Source of the DNA: Leptospira biflexa
Lineage (GTDB): Bacteria; Spirochaetota; Leptospiria; Turneriellales; DYLW01
Direction: 5' to 3'
Assembly: GCA_020721865.1 (NCBI GenBank)
Contig: DYLW01000008.1
Location: forward strand, 1-45,856
DNA: 45,856 nt
Position numbers and translations under genes: made by a program. Of the stretch, positions 25,773 through 33,629 are shown one piece after another. A model generated the notes under the pieces. That model searched no databases, was not told the origin of the DNA, and saw nothing but the letters and a program-made list of their open reading frames with translations. Position 1 is the first letter of the stretch. Each line of letters begins with the position of its first letter.

Positions 25773-27860
25773 TTATCCTTCTCTTCTGCGGAATTGTTTT
25801 TGGAATTTGAGCAGCGAAGTTGGATCCCCAATGATGGTTAGATTATCATCCTCCACCAGTATCGTATCCCCTTTGGGGATGACAACGGAGAGATTTCTCT
25901 CGATCATTGCCAATAGAACGTCATGGGGGAACTGTATTTCCATGACGGTTTTCCCAATAAAATGAGAATATGCGGAATCGGTGGTGAGATGGATAAACAA
26001 AACATTATCTCTCCGCAGCAGGATCCTTCTCAGTTCCGATGGTTCGGTGGCTTTGAGCCAGTCAGATAGAAATGAATCCCTCTCAATTCTTTCTGCAATT
26101 TGTGCCAGAATTCTCAAATGTCTTTTGGGGTTATCTTCCGAGCCCACCAGAAAAAATATTGCATAAACGGGTTTCATCCCAATTTCTTTTCCCCAGAATT
26201 CTGCGGCGGGTTCAATGACAACACCATTGCGTATTCTAACCAGCACAATTTCCGGTTCATTAATTCCCGGAATATGAATATGGGGGAGGGCAGCTCCGTA
26301 TGATACAGCAGTGGCCCCGGTGCGGGTTCCATCAATGTATTTGTGGATAATTTCTGATTTCTCCACATGTAACAATGTGCTCAAATAGCCCGCAACTTCT
26401 TCCACAATTTCTTCAAAACTGTTGGCACTCAGATGGTCAATGACATGCCCTCGGCTGATCATAGGATCATAGGGGTCTTCTTTTCTGAGCCCTTTTTCTC
26501 TTAATATCCCCCGAAGTTCCATTTCCAGAGGATCATATTTTTTCTCGCCCAATATCGCCATGTAATGGTAAATGGCACCTTTCCGTACCACCTTTTCCCG
26601 GGCATAATAAAAATACCAAATTGCGGAGAACGCAATAACGGAAAGAGTAAAAAGAACAGAAAAAATACCCATTTCATGGATAAACCAGATGGGTAGAAAA
26701 ATACCTGCAATCTGCATATATGGGTATAACGGGGATTTATAACCGGGGTCATAAGATGGAATATTACTTTCCCGCATCACAATTACGGCCAAATTCACCA
26801 GGGCAAAAATAAGCAACTGAAAAGAACCCGCCAGCTTTGCAATGGCAATGGGTTTGAACCCCACCAGAAAGAAAATGATGAGAATAAAGGTGAAGAGAAT
26901 TGCGGTGATGGGTGCATCATGTTTATTCAATTTTAAGAATATCGGGGGGATCAATCCGTCCCGGCTCATTACCATGGGATAACGGGAGGATGTCATTATT
27001 GATACATTTGCCACAGAAGAAAACGCCAGAAGAGCCGCAATGCCAAGGATGATTCCACCTGGTTTTCCCAGAATTTTTGTGGCTCCATCCGATAACGGGG
27101 TGAGAGATTGGGAAAGCTCTGGACCGGATAGGATCATGGGGAGAATAATGCCCACTCCAGCGTAGATGAGGATGGTGGAGATGAGGGCGGCAAAAACACC
27201 CCGGGGAAAATTCTTTTCCGGTTGCTGGATTTCTTCCGCCACACTGGCAATTTTGGCAAAACCCACATAACCCACCACCAGCATACCCGATGTGGAAATC
27301 ATGGACGTGTATTCCACTTCCAGGAAATTTTTCATCATATCCGGATTAATATAGAATATACTGATGGAGAAAAAAAACATGAGTATACCCAGAATGATGA
27401 CAACCAGAATGGACTGGAGAGAGCTGGTTTTTTTGGTGCCGGCCAGGTTGATTACTGTGAATACCACAGCGAAAACCAATCCCACTACAGTGAGCGGAGC
27501 ATCTGGAAAAAAAACGTGGAGGTATGCCCCGGCTCCCAGCAGTGCAATGACCGATTTCAAAACTATCACAAAATAAAAACCAAATCCTCCAATAATCCCC
27601 ACCAGGGATCCCATGCTTCTGTCCAGAAAATAATAAATACCTCCGGAACGGGGCATGGCGGTGGCAAGCTCCACAATGGAAAAAACTCCCGGAATCACAG
27701 GAATGGCTGCAAAAAGATAGGCCAGAGTCAGGGCTGAACCCACTTGTGCGTATGCCAAACCAGGCAGAAGAAAAATTCCCGCCGTAATTGCACTCATTGT
27801 AATGGCGTAAATATCGAATAGAGTTAATTCTTTTTTTAATGTCTTCTGCTTTTTAAACAT
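25773..27860 (-). CDS. APC-type permease fused to PTS EIIA-like and RCK_C domains
   Basis: A 695-residue protein. Residues 10-420 form a 12-helix APC-superfamily amino acid/cation permease (SAITAGIFLLPG at helix 1, GYVGFAKIASVAEEIQQPEKNFP typical of the family). Residues about 475-610 resemble a PTS EIIA type-2 domain with the phospho-His context GAALPHIHIPG (His527). Residues about 620-690 match the RCK/TrkA C-terminal fold (GKTVMEIQFPHDVLLAMI, then IPKGDTILVEDDNLTIIG), which binds regulatory ligands in K+ transporters. Transport is thus probably gated by a nitrogen-PTS-like signal or a nucleotide. AGGAAAGG precedes the ATG. It is the last gene of an operon with the OPA transporter, 7 nt downstream of it. 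Confidence 0.83.
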   Translation of the reverse strand: MFKKQKTLKKELTLFDIYAITMSAITAGIFLLPGLAYAQVGSALTLAYLFAAIPVIPGVFSIVELATAMPRSGGIYYFLDRSMGSLVGIIGGFGFYFVIVLKSVIALLGAGAYLHVFFPDAPLTVVGLVFAVVFTVINLAGTKKTSSLQSILVVIILGILMFFFSISIFYINPDMMKNFLEVEYTSMISTSGMLVVGYVGFAKIASVAEEIQQPEKNFPRGVFAALISTILIYAGVGIILPMILSGPELSQSLTPLSDGATKILGKPGGIILGIAALLAFSSVANVSIMTSSRYPMVMSRDGLIPPIFLKLNKHDAPITAILFTFILIIFFLVGFKPIAIAKLAGSFQLLIFALVNLAVIVMRESNIPSYDPGYKSPLYPYMQIAGIFLPIWFIHEMGIFSVLFTLSVIAFSAIWYFYYAREKVVRKGAIYHYMAILGEKKYDPLEMELRGILREKGLRKEDPYDPMISRGHVIDHLSANSFEEIVEEVAGYLSTLLHVEKSEIIHKYIDGTRTGATAVSYGAALPHIHIPGINEPEIVLVRIRNGVVIEPAAEFWGKEIGMKPVYAIFFLVGSEDNPKRHLRILAQIAERIERDSFLSDWLKATEPSELRRILLRRDNVLFIHLTTDSAYSHFIGKTVMEIQFPHDVLLAMIERNLSVVIPKGDTILVEDDNLTIIGDPTSLLKFQKQFRRREG

Positions 27861-27867
27861 ACCTTTC

Positions 27868-29226
27868 CTATGACCGTGGCCGGATTTTTATGGTAAACGT
27901 CAAGAGGGCAATGGATACGGCAGTGGCAATAATTATGGAGATAATCACCCAATTCCAGCCGGCGGTATCTGCCAGATAGCCCAGGCCTTTCCCCTGTACA
28001 GCCCTGCCCAGATAGCCAAAGAGCCCCACAAATCCGGCGGAAATTCCCACGGCCTTTTTGGAGGTCATATCCAGAGCGGCAACCCCCAAAAGCATCACCG
28101 GAGGATACACAAAAAATCCAATGATGGCCAGCATGGTGAAATCCACCCAGATATTGCCAATGGGATTCAGCCACAGGCCAATGAATGCCAGCAAAATGGG
28201 AATCATGCACAGAAAGCTCACAAAGCCCCGCCGTCCACCCAGCCGGTCAGAAACCCAGCCAAAGAAAATGGTGCTGGGAATTCCCCCAAACTCCAGGACC
28301 AGCACAGCCACCCCGCCATCGGTCAGAGAACCTCCCTTTACGGCGGATAAATATTTGGGACCAAAATCCAGCATACTGTACCTTACGATGTACACAAAAA
28401 AATTGGCAAAGGCAAATAACCATAAAAGCCGGTTCATGAAAATATAATCGATGAATAATTCTTTTGTGGTCAGCTCTTTCTCATGGTTCACTTCCCGGTT
28501 TTCCGGATAATCATTCTTGTATTCCTCTATCCGTGGCAATCCCTCGGACTGGGGAGTATCGGAAAGGGTGAGAAACAGATAGACCGCCATGAGGGACGCA
28601 ACAACACCGGGTACAATAAACGCGAAGTGCCAGCTCCCATAATGAAGCGTGGCCCATCCGGCAATCACCCCGGCCAAACCGCCACCAACGTTATGAGCAA
28701 TGTTCCATATCGCAAAAATGCTACCCCGTTCCCGGATGCTGTACCAGTGGCCGATGGATCTACCACAGGGAGGCCAGCCCATCCCTTGCACAAATCCATT
28801 CATCGCCCAGATGAGGATAAAGCCATAATAGATGATTGTGCTGCTCAGGGAGAATACTTGACCCCAGTATCCAATTCCTGCGAAAAGAAAATTCAGCCCC
28901 GCCGTTAATAGCAAACCAAAGGGCATAAACTTTTTGGGGTTGGAACGGTCTGCCAGGGAACCCAGAAGAAACTTCCCCAGACCATAGGAAATTGCGGTGG
29001 CGGCCACAATGTTCCCATACATGGAGTTGGTAATCTGGAAGGATTTGTTCAGCTCATTGGCTATGACAGAAAGATTATTCCGCACCAGATAAAAAGTGGC
29101 GTAACCCAGAAAAGTGGATTGCAGAATCCGCCACCGGAAAAACGGATACAGCCGCTCCTGGCAGGCCTCCGGAAGGATTTCCCGGTGCGGGGCAGGGTGG
29201 AACCATTGGAGAAAGGCACGGATCAT
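27868..29226 (-). CDS. OPA-family MFS transporter (GlpT/UhpT-like)
   Basis: A 452-residue, 12-helix antiporter of the organophosphate:phosphate class. FLGYATFYLVRNNLSV and the ATAISYGLGKFLLGSLADR loop match GlpT/UhpT-type proteins, which import glycerol-phosphate or hexose-phosphate in exchange for phosphate. The central loop (about 215-245) is charged. Its ATG overlaps the end of the HAD lipoprotein gene by 4 bp, so the two are coupled. The substrate cannot be assigned. Confidence 0.85.
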   Translation of the reverse strand: MIRAFLQWFHPAPHREILPEACQERLYPFFRWRILQSTFLGYATFYLVRNNLSVIANELNKSFQITNSMYGNIVAATAISYGLGKFLLGSLADRSNPKKFMPFGLLLTAGLNFLFAGIGYWGQVFSLSSTIIYYGFILIWAMNGFVQGMGWPPCGRSIGHWYSIRERGSIFAIWNIAHNVGGGLAGVIAGWATLHYGSWHFAFIVPGVVASLMAVYLFLTLSDTPQSEGLPRIEEYKNDYPENREVNHEKELTTKELFIDYIFMNRLLWLFAFANFFVYIVRYSMLDFGPKYLSAVKGGSLTDGGVAVLVLEFGGIPSTIFFGWVSDRLGGRRGFVSFLCMIPILLAFIGLWLNPIGNIWVDFTMLAIIGFFVYPPVMLLGVAALDMTSKKAVGISAGFVGLFGYLGRAVQGKGLGYLADTAGWNWVIISIIIATAVSIALLTFTIKIRPRS

Positions 29227-30107
29227 TGCATGCCTCTTGTTTTATTGGGTTTGATACCATAGACGGAGGATGTCACGGAGGGAAAATTTGTTGCGGGGAC
29301 ATCTGGAATTTTCACCACCAGCCAGCCATTTTTGCGGGCATAGTCCGCCATGCTCATATCCTGATCCGGTGCAACAAATTCATCGGGATTTACAATCAGC
29401 CTGAGCTCACTGGCAAACTCTATCATTTCCTTATCCCCTCGGCTGTTTCCCCCCGCAAGAAGCGGTTGCACCTGGACAAATGTTTCTATGGCTTCTTTTT
29501 TCCCGTGATCCTGGGGAACAGGCTCCACAATCCGATTGGTTATTATTCCGCCAGAGACCACAGACTTAACGCCCACCACGTTGGTTATGGGTATTCCCAG
29601 CTCTCTGGATAAAAATTTCTGGTATAACGCCTCCGGAGATGCACTTATGACCCATACCTCAAAATTATGCTTTTTGAGGATTGCGATCAGTTCCTTCATG
29701 GGAGGGTATATCTTATCCGGGTAATCTTTCTGAAAACACCGGACGCCCATATCCCGGACTTCCTCCAGCGTTTTGCCCTCCAAGTAATAAATCCGATTCT
29801 GTACGTAAGGAAGAGAAACATTGGATTGTTTCTGCATCTGCCGGATTATCTCTGGTTTTTTTTCCGGGTTTTTCTGTGCATCCTGGAAGAGGCACTCATC
29901 GGCAAGGTAGTGGGGGACCTGCCCAAAAACCGTCCCATCCCCGTCAAAGACAGCCACTTTCCGTCCCTCATAGGATGCGGTTTTCATCAGGAATTGGTTA
30001 ATTTTCTCATTCGCCGCTGCATCAAAGCCATTGATATGGACTTTCCCTTGGTTGCAGGAAGCGGTGAAAACTCCTGCCAAGATTATCATTATCAAAAATT
30101 TTTTCAT
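29223..30107 (-). CDS. HAD-superfamily phosphatase, probable lipoprotein
   Basis: A 294-residue protein with a lipoprotein signal (KKFLIMIILAGVFTASC, Cys18). HAD motif I is VFDGDGTVF (about residue 53), motif II is in VWVISASPEA, and the acidic motif near GNSRGDKEM is motif IV. The fold is close to SerB/phosphorylcholine-phosphatase-like proteins. Being anchored outside the cytoplasm, it could free phosphate from an organophosphate whose transporter follows, though the reverse, use of the intact phosphoester, is also possible. GAGAGGAAACAA lies before the ATG. First gene of the HAD-OPA-APC operon, divergent from the lipoprotein gene at 30207. Confidence 0.83.
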   Translation of the reverse strand: MKKFLIMIILAGVFTASCNQGKVHINGFDAAANEKINQFLMKTASYEGRKVAVFDGDGTVFGQVPHYLADECLFQDAQKNPEKKPEIIRQMQKQSNVSLPYVQNRIYYLEGKTLEEVRDMGVRCFQKDYPDKIYPPMKELIAILKKHNFEVWVISASPEALYQKFLSRELGIPITNVVGVKSVVSGGIITNRIVEPVPQDHGKKEAIETFVQVQPLLAGGNSRGDKEMIEFASELRLIVNPDEFVAPDQDMSMADYARKNGWLVVKIPDVPATNFPSVTSSVYGIKPNKTRGMQ

Positions 30108-30206
30108 ATTTGTTTCCTCTCCATTGTAAGTGGATCAGTTTTATTTTGCGGGCTCAAAACACAAGGATTATTCCACCCCCTCCCGTGCAACCCGGATAAA
30201 TTTCCT

Positions 30207-30887
30207 ATGGTAGCGGGAATTATCCTGACGGCGTTCTCTTGTTCCCAGCAGAGTGGCACCACCCGTCTGGTCGTTGACACTGGCTCCGCTCCGGGGGTTT
30301 CCCTGAGCACCAACGGTTCCATGCCGGAGAATGTGGCGTCCCTGCAGCTCATTGTGCTGGACCAGGACAATGTGGCTGCCATGGAGTCGCTGGCGGGGGA
30401 CGATGAGAATATGACCATGGAGGATATTGCTGCCCTTTTTCTGGCATACCGCAACTTTGGGCGGAATGAGGCCGTGGCAGTGGATATTGACACCGGAAAA
30501 AATGTGATCGTGGGCTTGAGTGCACTGGATGCGAACGGTCAGGAGCTGTATTTTGGATATGCGGAGAATATAACCGTCTCCGGAGCGGAAATGAACATCC
30601 CCATTGTGATGAAGTTTGATGTACCGGGAGTAGTACTTACGACGGATGGTAGTGGAGCACTGACTTTGTCATGGCCGGCATATACGGGTGCCTCCAGTTA
30701 TTCCGTTAAATACTCCCTAAACAATGATTTTGCCACAGCCACGGAGGTAAAGGAGATTACTGGTACTTCTACCATTAGTCATACGATAACTGATTTGAGT
30801 GGGTACACCTCTTATTACGTCTGGGTGGGGGTGGATTTGACTGGTTTAATGGATTATCAGTACGGTTTAATCACTCCCAATCCATGA
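30207..30887 (+). CDS. Probable lipoprotein with a fibronectin-III-like domain
   Basis: A 226-residue protein. The N-terminus MVAGIILTAFSC has a lipobox-like AFSC with Cys12, but no basic residues before the hydrophobic core, so the signal is atypical and the true start may be elsewhere. Residues about 145-210 (GALTLSWPAYTGASSYSVKY, then TDLSGYTSYYVWVGVD) fit an FN3 fold. No Shine-Dalgarno site is evident. It precedes the FecR operon by 51 nt on the same strand and is probably part of it. Cell-surface location is inferred. Confidence 0.6.
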   Translation: MVAGIILTAFSCSQQSGTTRLVVDTGSAPGVSLSTNGSMPENVASLQLIVLDQDNVAAMESLAGDDENMTMEDIAALFLAYRNFGRNEAVAVDIDTGKNVIVGLSALDANGQELYFGYAENITVSGAEMNIPIVMKFDVPGVVLTTDGSGALTLSWPAYTGASSYSVKYSLNNDFATATEVKEITGTSTISHTITDLSGYTSYYVWVGVDLTGLMDYQYGLITPNP

Positions 30888-30938
30888 TATATATGGTATC
30901 TGTTGCGAAAATTTTTTTTAAAACAAAAAGGAGAAAAT

Positions 30939-31673
30939 ATGAAAACACATAAAATCATCCCCATCCTGGTGCTGGGATATTTGGTCGCGGTGGCGGGGGC
31001 TTCTGCCCAGATCACCGTAAAGGCAGTCAAAGGCAATGTGGCCTTCAAAAAAGGCTCTGCCTGGCAGAAGCTGGAAAAAGGCATGAGCCTTCCGGAAGGG
31101 GTGGCCATCCTGTCCGCCTCCGGCTCGTTTGCTCTGCTGGATCTGAACGGACACTCCGTAACCATCAACCCATCGTCCAGTATCAAGGTATATTCCCACG
31201 GGGTTTCTGACGGAAAATCCCAAAGCCATCTGGGGGTAAAACACGGTTCCGTCAAAGTGAAAATCAAGAAAATGGCTGCGGTGAAAACTTCCTTTAAAGT
31301 ATCCACCCCCGTGGCTACCTCCTCTGTCCGGGGTACGGAAGAAGTGGTCTCCTATGGCCCCGCATACGGGATGGTGGTGGATGTGCTCTCCGGAATGGTG
31401 GACATTGGCAATGACAGAGGAATCTCCGGCCAGGTCTCCGGAAGCCAGCAGTTCCAGGCCACATCCTCCACAGAATCCAAAAGCGTCCTGAGTGAAAGAC
31501 AGGGCCAGAGCTCCGTGGATATCAACTCCCCGGATTTAACCGATGAGGAAGAAGAAAACTTCGCGGATGGGAACATTGAGGCTCTGGATTCCCCGGATTT
31601 TCTGGAATCCCTCCTCAATCCGGAAGTGGGGGAAAACGCCACAGCGGTGACCATCCAGCCCATCTGGCCGTAA
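30939..31673 (+). CDS. FecR-domain exported protein
   Basis: A 244-residue protein with a signal peptide (KTHKIIPILVLGYLVAVAGA, cut near SAQ) and a FecR domain (about 25-140: KAVKGNVAFKKGSAWQKLEKG, SGSFALLDLNGHSVTINPSS, VATSSVRGTEEVVSY), then a Ser/Asp-rich acidic tail. FecR-like domains in CHASE2-cyclase neighbourhoods are thought to sense envelope states; that link is inference. AAAGGAG lies before the ATG at 30939. It is followed in the same orientation by an exported protein, a barrel protein and the cyclase. Confidence 0.85.
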   Translation: MKTHKIIPILVLGYLVAVAGASAQITVKAVKGNVAFKKGSAWQKLEKGMSLPEGVAILSASGSFALLDLNGHSVTINPSSSIKVYSHGVSDGKSQSHLGVKHGSVKVKIKKMAAVKTSFKVSTPVATSSVRGTEEVVSYGPAYGMVVDVLSGMVDIGNDRGISGQVSGSQQFQATSSTESKSVLSERQGQSSVDINSPDLTDEEEENFADGNIEALDSPDFLESLLNPEVGENATAVTIQPIWP

Positions 31674-31702
31674 ACACATTTTAAGAGAATTAAGGGAATT
31701 CT

Positions 31703-32245
31703 ATGAAATATAAACTCGCAACTTTGGTGATTACGGCCGTGGTGACTGTCACCATCTTCCCGCAAGAGGAAAAAACCGCCCCGGAAAACAACACCGTTCA
31801 GGAAATGGTGAATCCGGGGGCCATCCCGGTGGGGTCCATGGAGGAGATTACCTTTATGGACGGCCTGTCCGCGAAAAAAACGGCCAGTGCGGAGGATTTT
31901 CTGATCCTGGTTACCCTGCGTCTGGGCAAAAATTATGAGAACTTTGCCGCGTCCCGGGAAAGGGAAATCCAGAGCGGAGTGCTACAAAAGGACCAGCTTT
32001 CCCAAAAGGACGCGGGTCTGACCATCGGCCAGTTTTCCCGCTTCCTTGCCAGAGAAAAAAAACTCAAGGATTCCCTCTTTTACAACATATTCGGGTGGGA
32101 ACGCTATGCGTATACCGCCGTGGCTGCCGAAGGATATCTCCCTTATGGCAGAAGTCCACGGGAAACGATGACCGGGGAGGAGCTTCTGGAAGCGTACCGC
32201 CTTGCGTATGAGAGCCCATCGGCCGATTTTGGAGCTGACGAATGA
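31703..32245 (+). CDS. Exported protein of unknown function in the FecR-cyclase operon
   Basis: A 180-residue protein with a signal peptide (KYKLATLVITAVVTVTIFP). The mature part has a conserved-looking helical block (ASAEDFLILVTLRLGKNYEN, then AGLTIGQFSRFLAREKKLKD), and I do not recognise a family. AAGGGAA lies 5 nt before the ATG. The stop overlaps the next start by 4 bp. The 13-bp GGTGACTGTCACC repeat sits in its signal-peptide codons. Confidence 0.65.
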   Translation: MKYKLATLVITAVVTVTIFPQEEKTAPENNTVQEMVNPGAIPVGSMEEITFMDGLSAKKTASAEDFLILVTLRLGKNYENFAASREREIQSGVLQKDQLSQKDAGLTIGQFSRFLAREKKLKDSLFYNIFGWERYAYTAVAAEGYLPYGRSPRETMTGEELLEAYRLAYESPSADFGADE

Positions 32246-33612
32246 TAAATTTAAAGACCAGGGTGACTGTCACCTTTCGCTTTTTTACCACCGTTTTGGC
32301 CGGATTTCTCACGGTGGCAGCCCCTTCCTATGCCGTTACGGACGAAGACCAGCTTGTCCAGGACCAGATTTATTCGGAATTGCGGGAAGGACGGGTGGAC
32401 ACATCGGACAGGAAAGCCGTGACCTGGGGGGGCTGGATCATCCCCGCTCTGACCATCTATGACCAGGCGGATAAGAAGAAGACCGGATTCCAGTTTTATT
32501 CCATCACCTCCAAAGTGTGGGTCCAGGCCGATTTTACAGATACCTTTTCTGTGTATGTGCGCGGAAAGGACCGCTATTGGGATGCGTACCAGCGGACTAA
32601 CACCCCCATGGCCAAGAGTGACAACGTGGCCGCTCTGGATGTGGCCACTTTCCAGACCAATCTGATGAACAAATCTCTGGTGATCACCCTGGGCAGAAAA
32701 TACTTTCTGGAGGGCACCGGTCTGGTGTTGAACGGACGTGGAGACGGAGGGCAGGTGGATTACCATTCCCGCTATGTGAACGCAAAAGCCATGGCACTCT
32801 ATACCGGCCTGTTCCCCAAAGAAGACAACACCTATGGCATCAGCCAGAAAGAGGTCACGGACGGCTCCAAACGCTTTTTTGGCGGGGCGGAGGTGTCCAA
32901 AAAAATCCTGAATCAGAATTATTATCTGTTTGATATTTACCAGAAAGACATGAACAACGCCGCCGGAGATTATGACTCCAATTATGCCGGAGTGGGGGCG
33001 GAAAACGTTTTTGGGAATCTGGATGTAAAAACAGAGGCGGTCTATGAAAGTGGGAAAAGCTACACGGAATCCACCAAAAAAACCGCCGATGTGTCTGCAT
33101 ACGCGTTCCAGACCTCCGGGACGTATTATCTGGATTATGTCATGCATCCGGCCCTGTATCTGAGCTATGCGTTCGCGTCCGGGGACAGTGACCGGAAGAG
33201 TGCAACCGGAGCATTTGATAATGCCACCGGCTCCGATTTGGGCTTTCTCTCCTTTGGTGTGTTTTCCGGCGGAAACGCCCTGAATCCCCAGCTCTCCAAT
33301 CTGCATGTGGGCCGGGTGGGATTTTCCTTCAAACCGATGGATATGGTTTCCTCCCGTCGTCTGAACCGCATGGTGCTCATCACCAAATATTCTTATTACC
33401 AGAAAGATAAAGAGAAGGGCCCCACCAGCGACGCAGCGGCCAACAACTCCCGTGGTTTTGTGGGGCAGGGGGTGGATGTGAACCTGAGATGGGAAATCTA
33501 TTCGGATTTGGGATTCTTTGCCGGTTACTCTCTTTTTATCCCCGGAGACGCGTATAACAAAGACTTTGGAAACCGCACTCTGGTTCTATCCGGGGTGAAT
33601 CTCAAATTCTAA
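32242..33612 (+). CDS. Outer-membrane beta-barrel protein
   Basis: A 456-residue protein with a signal peptide (about 1-31, cut near PSYA). The mature region alternates polar and hydrophobic residues in strand-length pieces with many aromatic girdle residues (for example TGFQFYSITSKVWVQADFTD, NLRWEIYSDLGFFAGYSLF), and ends with Phe (SGVNLKF), the barrel-assembly signal. It resembles alginate-export-type barrels, a weak guess. Overlap with the upstream gene by 4 bp and a gap of 17 bp to the cyclase indicate one operon. A FecR protein, a barrel and a CHASE2 cyclase together suggest an envelope-sensing unit. Confidence 0.78.
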   Translation: MINLKTRVTVTFRFFTTVLAGFLTVAAPSYAVTDEDQLVQDQIYSELREGRVDTSDRKAVTWGGWIIPALTIYDQADKKKTGFQFYSITSKVWVQADFTDTFSVYVRGKDRYWDAYQRTNTPMAKSDNVAALDVATFQTNLMNKSLVITLGRKYFLEGTGLVLNGRGDGGQVDYHSRYVNAKAMALYTGLFPKEDNTYGISQKEVTDGSKRFFGGAEVSKKILNQNYYLFDIYQKDMNNAAGDYDSNYAGVGAENVFGNLDVKTEAVYESGKSYTESTKKTADVSAYAFQTSGTYYLDYVMHPALYLSYAFASGDSDRKSATGAFDNATGSDLGFLSFGVFSGGNALNPQLSNLHVGRVGFSFKPMDMVSSRRLNRMVLITKYSYYQKDKEKGPTSDAAANNSRGFVGQGVDVNLRWEIYSDLGFFAGYSLFIPGDAYNKDFGNRTLVLSGVNLKF

Positions 33613-33629
33613 TTTCTAACGAAAAAAAC

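Noticed and set aside
29667..30206. N-terminal extension of the FN3-like lipoprotein reading through from 29667
   Set aside because: It lies opposite the HAD phosphatase gene and its product has no sensible signal peptide; the lipobox-like sequence starts at 30207.
32251..33306. 351-codon open frame antisense to the beta-barrel gene
   Set aside because: It has no ribosome site or domain and lies fully opposite a gene with signal peptide, strand pattern and C-terminal Phe; it is a by-product of codon use.
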